A stretch of 64,000 bases of DNA, from positions 283,501 through 347,500 of the forward strand of contig JAODUO010000960.1 in NCBI GenBank assembly GCA_025642075.2, read 5' to 3'. Below the pieces are notes generated by a model, which was given only the letters and a program-made list of their open reading frames with translations, did not search any database and was not told the origin of the DNA. This stretch comes from Ridgeia piscesae. Taxonomy: Eukaryota > Annelida > Polychaeta > Sabellida > Siboglinidae. The position numbers and the translations under genes were made by a program. Of this stretch, positions 45,460-59,064 are shown in pieces; the stretch's first letter is position 1, and each line of letters starts with the position of its first letter.

Positions 45460-47299
45460 ATTATTTGGGAAATGTTGATGGATAAAATAATGGTAATTGT
45501 TTTCATGTTGTTTATTTTAAAGTGCATTACTTATTGCAGAATTTTTTATTTAATTGTTGTTGTTTATGTTGTTAAGAATGTAGACAGGTAACAAGCGTTG
45601 GTATTTCTTTTTTATTTTGTACACTGTATAAATTTAAATAACCGGTGGAAAGAACTAAATATAACATGTATGGATAATACTTATTTTGAGCTTGGTTATT
45701 CACTGACACCTTTACTTACTGTCCACTGGACAGTTCAGTTCCTAACATAAACAAAATTATATTTATTTACATGATGTGTTTGATTTTAAGACCAGATGAT
45801 TGACATGCATTATGGGTGAATTTAAGGGTCCAATATGTCGCGGTCAGGCAGTAAAACAGGTGAAAACGATAGCTTCTCTGTGATCTATGTCGACACATGA
45901 TGTATGTTATTCTAAATAACCGCACGTATATATTTATTTTATTACTCAGCAAGCGTTTATTGTGCACTTTGAGGTGCCATCAGATTTTGAGGGTTGCTTT
46001 GCAAATCTGTCCAGCATGTGGGGTCGATAAAGTGGATACTCGCGCTGGTATTTCTCAGATGGGGCATGTACTGCAAATATTTAACCTAATTATTAGACAC
46101 TAGCTACTAGTTCCAGCGTCCAGTCTGGAAACATATCTGTATTGTGTTTCGTGAGACGAGAGCACATAATTTGTATGCATGCATGTGTACATTACCCAGT
46201 TATGAGGGCGTTTATTAGGGTAGCAGAAGCAACATTTTATGACCCATCTTTGGGTAAGAAGCAGCGTAAACAATAGTTTGAAAGGAAGCGTCTCGTTTAT
46301 TTTTGTTTCAAACAGGCCGTCTAAGACAGCACAGAATCTAAAGTGAGTCACACTTCATCAACTGCCATGCCTGGATCCACGTTTTACATGCCAAGTCCGT
46401 AGCACACAGTGGCCATTTGCCGAGAACCATTACCTATGATTCGATGGTTTTATGCATTTTTAGATGTCGGCGTTTTAGTTCTCCAGGTCTTTTTCGCAAC
46501 TTTGTGCGATTCTACATACGACCTCTATGAGCTGTGTGCCTATGCGGTGAGGATGTTAATTAATAAATTTTAATAAATATGTTTTTTGTGACATTACGGG
46601 CAGGATGCAGGCTGCGCAACATAGAGAATGCGGATGTGCGTTAATATGGACCGGTGATTGGATTAAAGATTAATGACTGGAATAATGACTACCACAGTGT
46701 CACATTTGGGATTCCGGAATAGATGTTTTTAAGAACTCGGTGACACGCTGCAAAATTGTCAATGAGATTTCGTCGTGGAAATGTTCCAGCAGGCGGCATC
46801 AGTACTCTCTCAGATAACAACATGTTTACTCCCAGAACATTTAAATAAGTCAGTAAAATTGTTTTATAATAAAGCAAAGCAGCAATTTACAAAAATTGCT
46901 GGGCAAAATGATCCATGTTTTGGCAACTAAAAACATGTTTCATACTGTGTGTGTGGGTTTGAGAAATCTACAATCGATACAACAGCCCGGCGATTAACAT
47001 CTTTGTCTATATATTCTCCTAGTTACCAGTGATAAACTATTATGAGTAGGACAGCTAGGCCACAATAACAAGTAGTTATTACTGTAAAAACCAACTAGGA
47101 CACTCTATATCTGCCATATATTTGCATCTTGTCCAAATATGACAGGCAAAAGGGCAGGTAATGTCCTTTTTGTTTGACCCGTAGGGACAGCAGCCGGGTA
47201 TCCGTTGTAGACATCTGGTACAGAAGCTTCAAATACCTACCAAAAAAGTCATGCTTTTTTCCAAATGGCCTTACATTGGTCACCTCCATGCAAGATGAC
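45460..47299. other. Non-coding stretch, no gene seen
   Basis: I see no recognisable feature in this AT-rich sequence. Confidence 0.35.
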
Positions 47300-47620
47300 C
47301 CTGACATTGTCAGGCTCATGGAGCTTCGGACTATCGACTAAGAGAACCCAGGTTTGAATTCTGTGTCCGTGTGAAACCTTGGGCAAGTTTTTCACTCTAT
47401 ATTGCTCCAGTTCACTCAGCTGAATAGAAGAGTTACTGGCTATAGACATTGGTGGATATTTGTACAAGCAGCCTTTGTGCATTAATTGCAGTGTGGCTGG
47501 ATGCTTCTCAGAGAAGTTGCGATGGTGTTTGATTGAACAGGTCTGCCAGGGAGTAAAGTGTAAAGCACTTTGAACAGTCCGAGGAATGGATACTGCGATG
47601 TATAAAAACTTACCTTTACA
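47300..47620 (+). mobile_element. tRNA-derived SINE, near full length
   Basis: It contains GGTTTGAATTC (B box, ~47351), GAAACCTTGGGCAAGTTTTT, TATTGCTCCAGTTCACTCAG, GCAGTGTGGCTGGATGCTTC, GTAAAGCACTTTGAACAGTC and TACTGCGATGTATAAAAAC. The very 5' end is decayed. Confidence 0.88.
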
Positions 47621-48486
47621 TAGGATAGGGTGGGGAAATATGCCCAGTAAACTAAAATTGCTTATGACATTTTACATTAATTTCTTGTGAAAATTGCATA
47701 TCCCCCTAAATCCTAAGTTAAGTCCCCAGCTCCACCGATGAACTTAACGCCATTGGTGATGATCTAAGAAGTTTTCAACAGTATCCCCCTTCTTCCCGTG
47801 TCATATAATGATAAAAAATCCAGCATGTGATGGCAACACAATAGCATGACAACTTTATGGTGATCCACAATAGGTGTAACTTGAAGTCTCCCCCCAAAAC
47901 AAATATATTCCCTATCTATATCTGCCCATGAGAGGCTCCTGGTAGAAAGCAGTGAAGAGAAAAGAACAAAATATCATGTTAGAGTTAATGCTAACAAATA
48001 ATAAATATAATTATAAAAGCATGTAGCCAGTCATTTGAACAGTGGATTGAACTGAGGCAATGTGGATTGAATGAAATTATCCAGACATTTGGTTTGTGTT
48101 GACCTCCTGTCTACAGCCCTGGTTCTCTCTCAACCTCTACCACAATACATCACATCAGCCTCCAGTGAAGCCACATTATCTTCCATAGTAAAACAAATTA
48201 CATTACATTTAATATTAAAATAGTTGTTTCCGTTTTGTTGCATACGGTTAAAGAATTGAACCCTAAATTAGAACTTTATTGCCTTTCTCTACGTATAGGG
48301 TTCTTGTAAACCAGGCGAGTACTTTGTCAGTGATTGCTGGCCTTGTTGTGGATTCTGTCGACGTGGGAATATTTATAGCACGGAATAGTTTTATATAGAA
48401 AAGCTGATGAAAAAACATGACGAGAACAACGGGGATAATCAGGTTTAGTCTGCCGTGCAACCTGATAGGAATCATGGCCACTGCTG

Positions 48487-48620
48487 GTTATTATTATTAT
48501 AACTAGCATTTATATAGCGCCATACATCTGCGACCAGCCCAGTCGGTTCACTGGGCACGTTATTTTATTGTCCCAGAACCTTGTTCCATTTGTTACCACA
48601 GCATCGGAGAAACACTGATT
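48487..48620 (-). mobile_element. TE 3' tail, minus strand
   Basis: TTATTATTATTATAACTAGC then ATTTATATAGCGCC is the reverse of the GGCGC-TATATAAAT-(ATA)n ending seen elsewhere here. The following CAGCCCAGTCGGTTCACTGG is not part of the SINE family above, so a different element is implied. Confidence 0.5.
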
Positions 48621-49549
48621 TTTATGTCAGTAACCAGGGTAGATTATTTCATGAAATATTGTGTTGGTGGCTCCACGATTCCATTAAACAGTAAGAAGTA
48701 AAGTACTTTGGAGGCAATGTTGAAACGTGATGTTTCCGTCCATAGTGGACCTTATTCATGCGTTGATGACACATGTCATGAGCTATGTCACATGTCCTTA
48801 GTGTGTGAAAAAGATCCGCTGTAGACGTGACTAAACTAAATACAGACTAAGTTTATAGTTTGCTGTCTAGATTGGTCTAGTTTTATTTTTGTGTAAGCTG
48901 TGATTTGACAGTAACTGTATTTACACCTACTGGGGTAATAATATTCAGTTGGTAAAATTATTAGTAATGTTGAATTTTATTTATTACAGTTACTTAATAT
49001 GTGCTAATAATGTGTTATGTTAATAAATTATAAATAGTAATTAATACTAATTAATAATCACAGTAATTAATAAATTATAAATAGTAATTAACACTAATTA
49101 CTAATCGCTGTAGTGGTCAAGAACAATGAATAACAATAACAGTACACTTTATTAATTACTAAAAATAATATTACTAATTTACATAAATTAATTGAAAATA
49201 TATATGACTCAAAAATAGTTTTTTGTAATTAATAGTAATTCAATTAATAATAGTTAATATTAAAACAAAATCATGACTAAATTAATGATGATTTTAGTTA
49301 TTAATAAATACCATAAGTAAAAGGTATTATTGTTAAAACTGTCCACACGCCTCCATATTTTAATGCAATAATTTATAGTTCCACCTGGCAGTACATTTCT
49401 GATGACTATTGGCGCCACGGAGCATAACTGACTAGTCCAACGACAGTCAACCTGTCGTTGTTGTCGCTGACGTCTAAGATAGCCATCAGTGGCATCTCTG
49501 TAATTCCATTGTCACATCCATGCATATTTATAAGATTTATTTCTTGTTT
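48621..49549. other. Non-coding AT-rich stretch
   Basis: TAATTAATA-type low-complexity sequence lies at 48950-49320. No gene is seen. Confidence 0.4.
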
Positions 49550-50480
49550 TAAGATGTGACCAGCTGGCTGTCACAGGAAATGACCATCACCTGTATGTGT
49601 ACACTGTATGTGAAGTATGGGTGTAATTTCACGGGAGATCATTCGACGACATTTGCACTGGCATCTTAATGGAAAAACGGATGTTTAAATAGGCGTACGC
49701 GGACATCTTGGAGCCGGATTAGATGAAATAAGTTTTAAGGATGTGTTTAAGATGCATCCAGCTGGTATAGCTTTGTCTAGAGACCTGTCCACCCGTCTTT
49801 TGTAAGGGCATAGTTCATTTTGGATGGGTCAAAATTTTAATCCAATTAAATTTAATTATTCAGTGGATGGGTAACATATCGGGAAACGTTTACGCAGCAA
49901 AATAGGTCTTCTGAATCGTATTTCATTTGTGCTATCAATTAAGCTTTGCCAATGGATGTCATGTTTGTATATGCGTGAGTTGTTGTATGTTTCTGGGCCT
50001 AGACACACGTCTGGGTTGGCGTCAGTGTGTGGGAATTCACTCGTATATGTGCCAGCCTGGACATATTTCAACAGGCAAAAACTGGATCTTGCATAGAGGC
50101 TCACCAGCTGGCGGTGTCACGTGAAATGGCCGTCACCTGTCTACCCACTCGACCTATGCTGTAATTTCACGAGAGATCATTCAACGACATTTGCACTGGC
50201 ATCTTAATGGAAATGCGGATGTTTAAATCCGCGTGTGTAGACGTCTCGGGACCAGGTCAGATGAAATCATTTTGAAAGATGTGTTTAAGATGCATCCAGC
50301 CGGCTGTGTCACAAGACGTGACTGTCATCTGTGTGTGCCAACTCGAACTAGGCAGTATGTTCGCGAGAGACTGCCTGACAACATCTGCTCTGGCAGGTTA
50401 ACAGAAATATGCATCTGGGAGCCAAGTCAGATGAAATCACAGACAAAGTCCAGGTTTTTTATCTGCCAGTTCGTTTCTGG
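49550..50480. repeat. Three diverged copies of a ~200-bp repeat, one split off by an insertion
   Basis: Copy 1 is 49550-49765, copy 2 is 50101-50303 and copy 3 is 50304-50480 (more diverged). Shared words in copies 1 and 2 are TGTAATTTCACG.GAGATCATTC, CGACATTTGCACTGGCATCT, TTAATGGAAA, CGGATGTTTAAAT and GATGTGTTTAAGATGCATCC. A dispersed repeat of another family (49769-49990) lies between copies 1 and 2. Confidence 0.8.
49769..49990. repeat. Dispersed ~200-bp repeat, copy 3
   Basis: TAGCTTTGTCTAGAGACCTG, TCCACCCGTC, GGATGGGT..AAA and AAATAGGTCTTC align with the copy at 14503-14720. It is inserted within the ~200-bp tandem repeat. Confidence 0.65.
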
Positions 50481-50542
50481 TGAAATCAACCACCTGAACT
50501 GTTCTGCATAGTCAGGTGATATTTTTGTGGGAATAATTTCAT

Positions 50543-50845
50543 GTAGAGCACAGTGGACTATCGACTGAAAGAACCCAGGTTCACATCCTGTGGTGTAGTG
50601 TGAAACCTTGGGCAAGTTATTTTTACTTTACATTGCTCCAGTTCACTTACATGTTTGAATGAGTATCTGGCTATAGATAGTGGTGGATATTTGTATGAGC
50701 AGCTTCCGCACATTAATTGCAGTGTGTGTGGCTGGATGCTTCCCAGAGAAGCTGAGACGGTGTTTGGTTGAATAGATCTGCCAGGGAATTAAAGTGTAAA
50801 GCACTTTGAGCAGTCCTGAGGACTGGATACTCCATCTTGAAGGAG
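50543..50845 (+). mobile_element. tRNA-derived SINE
   Basis: It carries GTAGAGCACAGTGG, AGGTTCACATCC (B box, ~50578), GAAACCTTGGGCAAGTTATT, TATCTGGCTATAGATAGTGG, GTAAAGCACTTTGAGCAGTC and GAGGACTGGATACT. The terminal TATATAA part is lost. Confidence 0.87.
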
Positions 50846-51318
50846 ATTTGTATAAAATGCAAAACGGCTCACTACAGCAGGAGTTTTTTGTCTGTAGCAG
50901 TTAGAATGCTAAATAAGTGATATTGATGCCAATGGGTTTGCTTTTTGTGTGGTTACATTTTGCATTTCATTTGTGTTTCGTGACAATCTTTTTTTACATA
51001 TTTTAGACGCGATCATGAGTTATACGATCAATTTCCTTTTTAAAGACATTAAAGTGAATTGAGTTGAATTGAATTGAAACATACCCTTCACAACATAGAG
51101 AGAGGTCAGATAATGACCCAGGTGGTCAGTGTGACAATGTAACATTGTTGGTGACACTTGACTTCCAAGTGATAGAAATGGCCAGCAAAAGTTGAGTTAG
51201 ATTGTCAGGTCATCCATAATGCGTCTTACTGTGTTCATTTGTTTCTTGGACAATTGGCCTATGGTCAAGATTCAAAATCACCTTTCTCCTACCTAAGTGA
51301 ATTAACTGGTGTTCCATT

Positions 51319-51332
51319 CACCAGATGGCGCT
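51319..51332 (+). promoter_or_regulatory. CTCF-like motif
   Basis: CACCAGATGGCGCT contains AGATGGCGC, close to the animal CTCF core. This is a motif match only. Confidence 0.35.
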
Positions 51333-51412
51333 GATGTCAGTGAGCAGTTTGTTGCTGCACAGATGGGTGTGAGCTAGTATTACTTATTTTATGTATTGGT
51401 GCGTGCATGTCG

Positions 51413-51720
51413 TGTGTGTGTGCATGCATGCGTGCATGAGTGCGTGCATGTGTGTGCATGAGTGGTGTGTGTGTATGTGTATGTGTGTGTATTTGTGCAT
51501 GTGCGTGTGCGTGTGCGTGTGCGTGTGCGTGTGCGTGTGCTGTGTGTGTTGTGTGTGTGTGCGTGCGTTGTTTGTGTGTGTGTGTGTGCGTGTGTGCGTG
51601 TGTGCGTGTGTGCGTGTGTGCTGTGTGCGTGTGTGCCTGTATGTGTATGTGCATGTGCATGTGCATGTGCATGTGCATGTGCATGTGCATGTGCATGTGC
51701 ATGTGCATGTGCATGTGCAT
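51413..51720. repeat. Compound (GT), (GTGCGT) and (GTGCAT) microsatellite
   Basis: GT tracts with GCGTGT and GTGCGT variants end in ~12 perfect copies of GTGCAT (about 51648-51720). Long frames in all phases are artefacts. Confidence 0.97.
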
Positions 51721-52965
<1,245 letters not shown>

Positions 52966-53561
52966 CATATACATGAGTGTCCTAGATGTGTATCTCTGCT
53001 ATAGAGTCCAAGCACTGACCCGAAAGACAGACACTCCAGTCATCACCTCCCAGGCATCACCCGAATGGCTTTTGCAGACTTATTCTGTCATTAGCCACGG
53101 CTAGCTGTGCTTCAGCAATATCTTTTTACACTTTCGCATTTATGACAAATGGTCTGGGCAGCTGCTAATTTATGACTTCAGAAGTGATTCGAATTGGTTG
53201 CATGGTTTCATCGACCATCGGTGTTATCACAGCGAACTGGTTACGACTTCTTCCGCTCGTCTCGCCGCGTAATCTTGTGAACTAATATTTTGATTGCGCA
53301 TCCATGTGGCGGGGTCGTGGTGACCATTAACGGCCCTCGAGTCAGCTGCTCGGAGATACGCTGGCGCTCACGAAAGGGCATATTTTATTGGAGCGAAGTG
53401 CGATTATTTCACACTTAGCATGCATCGTCACGCGTGGCCGGTTTTGTTCCTCATTACATATGTGGAGATGTCTCTAGATTGCCATCTGGCCATGCAACAG
53501 TGACTCCATCTTTCTTGTGATAGCGTCTTCCTTGGCGCTGTCAAGTGTCTCTAGTGGGTGT

Positions 53562-53653
53562 CTTCCCGTTATAGCTACTTCCCGTTATAGCTACTTTTTT
53601 CCCGTTATAGCTACTTCCTGTTAAAGCTACTTTTTCCCCGTTATAGCTACTTT
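53562..53653. repeat. Short tandem repeat TTCCCGTTATAGCTACTT, 5 copies
   Basis: Units of 17-26 bp vary in T-run length. An isolated inverted copy of the core (GTAGCTATAACGG) lies at 54059-54071. Confidence 0.88.
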
Positions 53654-54299
53654 TTATTTCTGCATTTCACAGTGTAGCTGATATGGGAGCATTAATTATT
53701 TCAGACAGGTGTAAGACACTGTGACGGGCCAGGGCTTGTTTTGGTGGACACATGGATGTTAACTGTTAAGCCAGTTTACAAACATTTGATAAAACTCAAG
53801 TGATACTTGTTACACTAGTTTCTAACCAACTCGTTACAGTGTTCTGGCAAAACATATAACTGATTACTTTTATGGTTGACCACTTTTATTACAAGATAAA
53901 AGCAATTCTGTACGCTGTACAATTAACGATGTTGTCTTAATAAAAACTGTTTTGCATATGTCTTTTACGTGATATTTTTATTTCAAATAAGTGACAGTTA
54001 CATTTATAATTATATAATTCTGAAGACTTAAAATGTGTCTTTCATTAATAAATTTCATGTAGCTATAACGGACCTAGACCGTCTGGTGCTGTTCAAATAT
54101 GATGTTATTTGGATGTTATTTTTTATTCTGAATAAACTACACTAATTAGAATTATTGAAGTCTGTTTTATTGATGATTTAGGCAAACATATGCACTGTCA
54201 TAGCTTAGGTTTGTGTACATTCATGGCAAAAACAGAGTTCAGATTCACATCAGAGTCTTGATTTTTTGGTTGATCTGTTGTTATGATCTTGGAACAGCT

Positions 54300-54680
54300 G
54301 TGGTAGGACAGCTGTCTTCAGTAACACCTGATGGCTATCTTCAGTAACACCTGACAGCTGTCTTCAGTAACACCTGACAGCTGTCTTCAGTAACACCTGA
54401 CGGCTGTCTTCAGTAACACTTGATGGCTGTCTTCAGTAACACCTGACGGCTCTCTTCAGTAACACCTGACGGCTGTCTTCAGTAACACCTGACAGCTGTC
54501 TTCAGTAACACCTGACGGCTGTCTTCAGTAACACTTGACGGCTCTCTTCAGTAACACCTGACGGCTGTCTTCAGTAACACCTGACAGCTGTCTTCAGTAA
54601 CACCTGACGGCTGTCTTCAGTAACACTTGACGGCTCTCTTCAGTAACACCTGACGGCTGTCTTCAGTAACACCTGACATC
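54300..54680. repeat. 23-bp tandem repeat with 92-bp higher-order period
   Basis: The unit is TCTTCAGTAACACCTGACGG plus CTG, with ~16 copies. The variant GACGGCTCTC recurs at 54445, 54537 and 54629, exactly 92 bp (four units) apart, so four-unit blocks were copied. Confidence 0.95.
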
Positions 54681-54954
54681 ACAAAACAGGGCACTTGAGT
54701 AGGATAATGACCCACCTCAAATGTGCTGTTATAACTATATTTACCTACACTGAATACCACACACTAACTCTAATCGTAACCCTAATAAGTCAGCATTCCC
54801 AGTTATATTTATGTTTTACAAATATTGCTCCAATTTGTGCCAGCGCAGCGACCGTGTGCACATGCGCAGCAACAACTGACAAAGATGCTGAAGACTGCAC
54901 CAGCTGGTTTTACCTTGCATGCAGAATAAGTCTGTATGTTATAGGAGAGTGTCT

Positions 54955-54992
54955 AGCCCTCAGGACTGCTCAACATGCTTTGCACTTTACTC
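54955..54992 (-). mobile_element. SINE 3'-end fragment
   Basis: CCCTCAGGACTGCTCAACAT and GCTTTGCACTTTACTCC are the reverse of the SINE tail. It lies inside a 140-codon plus-strand frame (54695-55117), which is therefore not a gene. Confidence 0.6.
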
Positions 54993-55874
54993 CTATTGGA
55001 ACAGTTTCACTAACACAGAGAGGTCTTAAAGGAAAATTCATCCTTAAACAAAATCTGTTGCGAAATTTTACGATTTTGTTCTTCAAAACACAAATATCCA
55101 TTGTCATATTACCATAGACACTATTTCCATGACACATCAGTGACATTGTCCTGCCGCGAAATGATCCCTGTTCAAAAGAACACCATCTTGACTCAATTAT
55201 CGATTTCAACTGAAATACACACGCCTTTGATTACCCGGGTAATCAATCACATTTAATTGTTGCTAAGATTGTTCACACATATTACAGGCAGTGATTGGTT
55301 ATTTCATCCACTTAGTCTGGGCCTTGCTGATATGGTCATCAATGACAGAAGTGGTTCATGATGGTTGTGTGAATTCAAGAGGTAGGGTTAATCCCCAGGG
55401 AGACACCAATGATCTTCTTGTCCACACCTTGTGAGACTTAGTGGCTATTGATTGTCCAGGGCCTATGGGGTGTTGATAGGCCACAAGACCTGGCCATTGT
55501 TTGCATTATTGACTCCACAGGCCTGTAAACTGAACAGCTAATGCATTCTATTGATGGGATTAGCTGAGAGAGAGCCTAAGATATGTCCACTCCACTACTT
55601 GGATGTAGAGTAGAGTGTCTGCTGCCTTACGTCACTCGTACTCTAGGCTAGCAAATTGAATATATCACTGAGTGTAAATCATTAGTGGGTCATACTCCGA
55701 TATGTTTCTCTCCACACATTGATAGTGAATAACAATGACAGCCTCTACATGCAAAAATGCTAAGTAAATGTATTTTTGGTATATTTTAACAGTTGGTTGA
55801 ATTGCCAAAATGTAAATAATAAACTTTATTAAAATAAATGTCTCTAAGACTTGGGCTAGCTACAAATTAATTAA
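54993..55874. other. Non-coding stretch, no gene seen
   Basis: I see no recognisable feature. Confidence 0.3.
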
Positions 55875-55875
55875 C

Positions 55876-55907
<32 letters not shown>
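55875..55907. repeat. (CTAA)n microsatellite, 8 units
   Basis: Perfect CTAA units. Too short, and with the wrong unit, for a telomeric array. Confidence 0.95.
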
Positions 55908-55974
55908 ACACTCATAATATATAATTTTATATATTGTATATAATATAAATTGTTAATAAATAACAGTTGAATCG

Positions 55975-55977
<3 letters not shown>

Positions 55978-56034
<57 letters not shown>
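55978..56034. repeat. (TA)n microsatellite
   Basis: About 28 TA units. Confidence 0.97.
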
Positions 56035-56037
<3 letters not shown>

Positions 56038-56324
56038 ATTGTTACTACATTTAAAATATATAAACAATGGGTAACAAAATTCATCAGTAATACAATAATT
56101 AATAAATAACATAGGATAAGACATGAATATGTGGCATAAATATTAGACATTTCCTTGTGATGTGAGATTAAATCATAAGTCGTTTTCTTCCGATTTGTTA
56201 ACTTGTTCCAACTTTCTTTTCCATTGTTACCTGGTCTTATATTCCAAGTAATAGCATAGTGCCAATTATATGTTTAGGGTGGCAAATCGGTCAAATTTAG
56301 TATACATAAATTACAGTAATAGTA

Positions 56325-56720
56325 CAGGGTGGCCAAAAAAGCAAACCACCATGTGCCTGGTTGCGAAAGTTCCACTTTACAGCAGTGTATATGGCATCCA
56401 CATTCCTGGTTGGCACACGCAGCAGTAATCATGGCACTTTAATGAACTACTTACAACTCTGGGCTGCTGAGAACTACTAGGATTCTGACCGATTCCCCTA
56501 ATCAGATAACAGAAAGATCATAGACAGTGTAAAACTTTGGGATGAAAATTACGATCGCTGTTAGCCTGACCGTTGTTGTGAATGGTGTGAACTTTGCCAT
56601 GAGAGGGGGCCACATGATGCTCGGAGAGTGACATGTCACTGTGTCAATTTGCGGGAGAAAGATCGCTTTCCTAAAGAAAATGATATTCTGCCAGTGAAAA
56701 TGTATAAATCTAATAACTGT
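56325..56720. mobile_element. Possible DNA-transposon end (CAGGGTGGCC), weak
   Basis: CAGGGTGGCCAAAAAA at 56325-56340 resembles the terminal sequence of some invertebrate mariner/IS630-type elements. A partner end is not visible, and the following sequence has only scraps of open frame. This is a weak call. Confidence 0.25.
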
Positions 56721-57054
56721 ATAATGCCAATAAGGTGGGATTTTTTATTAAATAAATAAGCATTCTGGAATGCTTGCTAAGGTCCACAACAGTACCTGGT
56801 GCTTTTTCCACTTTTTTCTAAAGCTGTACCTGGTAAATTCAATTAAGAAACAGAAACGACAAACTTGGTCGCTCACTGAAAAAGATTATTAATTTAGATT
56901 AATCAAGTTTTCTTATTTTTCATACTCAGAATTGTTGCAGTGCATCATGTGTGAACAAGTGCCTAAGAGCTGTCGGCAATGTGATTATACTAATGGTTGT
57001 CGTGCATTCATTTCAGAGTGACTGAACTTTTTTGTCAGGGATGAAATAAAACTG

Positions 57055-57055
<1 letters not shown>

Positions 57056-57124
<69 letters not shown>

Positions 57125-57212
57125 TATACATATACATATACATATACATACACATACACATAACATACACATACACATACATATATATACATATACATAT
57201 ACATATACATAT

Positions 57213-57257
<45 letters not shown>

Positions 57258-57275
57258 GTATATATAATATAAAAA

Positions 57276-57330
<55 letters not shown>
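57056..57330. repeat. (TA)n and (CATATA)n compound microsatellite
   Basis: Two long TA blocks are separated by CATATACATATACATA repeats and a run of 14 A. Confidence 0.97.
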
Positions 57331-57334
<4 letters not shown>

Positions 57335-57869
57335 GTGTATAACATATTTACTATTATAATTAATATATTATGCATATAATATGGTAAATGTTCATACTAA
57401 AATATCAATATAAATTACATATTAAATGTGAAAGTACTGCTAACATAACTGGACACTACAGAAATGATTCATTATCAAATGTCACTACACAACCATCTGA
57501 TACACTAAAGTGTTTATCTGCCAGGTGTACTCAGATGTGATTTGAAAAAAATGAGTGTTTAGCAGAAAATTGAGCGAGGCGCGGCTGGTGTGTCTGGGTA
57601 TTAATGTGGTTAGGCAGTGAACTCCACTGAGTCCCTGCGTCCCCAGATACAGACCACTCTAGACTTGTGAGTGCATGTAAATGTCAACAAGTTGGTTCAA
57701 TCGCATTTACTCCTTCCCTTACTAGTGGTGAGTGCAAGGAATATTACGTTCTTTTATATAAGACACAATGCCCCATCAGCAGGACTGCTTAAATGACTTA
57801 ACACACAAGAAATATAATTATGTTCTTTATATAAGACACAATAGCCCTTCATAATATGACTGCTTAAAT

Positions 57870-58040
57870 GATTTTACACCCTGCTATCTGGCAGACATGT
57901 TCAATTGAACACCATCTCAACTTCTCTGGGAAGATTTCAGCCATGCTGTAATTAATGCGCAAAGACTGTCAACACATAAATATCACCACTGTCTATAGGC
58001 AGGTACTCATTCATACAGCTGCATGAATTTGAGTATGTAA
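57870..58040 (-). mobile_element. SINE, minus strand, partial
   Basis: The reverse of the SINE body: CTGGCAGACATGTTCAATTG, CATCTCAACTTCTCTGGGAA, CCACTGTCTATAGGCAGGTA and CTCATTCATACAGCTGCATG. The head is missing. Confidence 0.8.
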
Positions 58041-58920
58041 AAAGAACGATCCTGCCCGAGGCAGTACTTTAGGATGTGTGCCCCAGCACTTGGGTTCTGT
58101 AACGTGAGAGTTGGATACTGTCATCATTTAACTGTTGTGTTCTACAGGGAATCTGTTGGTCCTCTTGTGTTCATGTCTGTGTCCCTAGAGGGTGTGTTCC
58201 TGGTAGTTGTTGACAGAAGACTGTTTCCAGTTAGTGTCTCACATTTCCCACCGAAAAAGCCCCTATGCAAATAGCGTTTTGACATTTTCTAGCATTTTTA
58301 CATGCTGTTTCAGCGAAAACGTTTGATATTTCTAGAAGTAGACACTAGTCGCTTGCATATTCATTAAGTGACTATTTTTCACAACACACTAATATGTCAA
58401 AATTGGTTGCCTAAATGGGCTGAAATTTAGGGGAATAACATTTAGGTGGGGTTTTCTGAAAAATTTAAATTTCCCCGCAAAGTCAGTTAAATGATGTTTC
58501 GTGCACTGGGAAAGTTTGAGGAAACATGCAGTTAAATTATCCATCCAACACAGAATGGGTTATAATGGCCATCTTCATAAAATCTAATGTGGTCTTAGTT
58601 CATAAGTCTTAGTGAATGAAGTGGACTATTTTCTGGTCATTTTAATAACACCACGCAATAACCATTCCTCAGTTGCGTCTTCAAATCGATTTACTGGCTA
58701 TCTCGTTTTAGAACGGTTTACCAAAAATAGAACTGATATTGATTGACCACAGTCTATTGCACAATTTGCACAAATGAATTATTTAAATTTTATGAAGCCA
58801 TCAGACATGTAATTTCTGTCAGCTTCATCAAGTTGAAAGTTTGTCAAACCCAAATGGCAGATGTACTTTAGTTGTTTTGCTATTTGTTTGCATTTTTTAA
58901 AACTGATTGGGTTGGCAGAA

Positions 58921-59032
58921 ATATGTAAGAAATTAAGTTGCTTTGGAGCATATCTTTTGAAATGTACGACGTTTTGACCCATAGTCATCATATTTCAAAA
59001 GATATGCTCCAAAGTCAGTTAATTTCTTACAT
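58921..59032. repeat. Near-perfect inverted repeat, ~40-bp arms
   Basis: The arm at 58921-58963 (TGTAAGAAATTAA..CTTTGGAGCATATCTTTTGA) is inverted at 58992-59032 with a ~28-nt loop. The only differences are a few bases around GTTG/CTGA. The right end is followed closely by the TCTTGGAGCCATGAACA word. Confidence 0.88.
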
Positions 59033-59038
59033 TTCATA

Positions 59039-59064
59039 TCTTGGAGCCATGAACAGTATATTCC
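59039..59064. repeat. Short dispersed word shared with 31795
   Basis: TCTTGGAGCCATGAACAGTA and the following TATTCC match 31795-31818 with one change. Both follow an ATATC/TTTATC lead-in. It may be the conserved end of a dispersed element. Confidence 0.5.

Noticed and set aside
54695..55117. 140-codon plus-strand frame
   Set aside because: It contains a SINE tail fragment and has no recognisable domain.
55875..55907. CTAA repeat as a possible interstitial telomere
   Set aside because: The unit is 4 bp, not TTAGGG or TTAGG, and the tract is only 33 bp.
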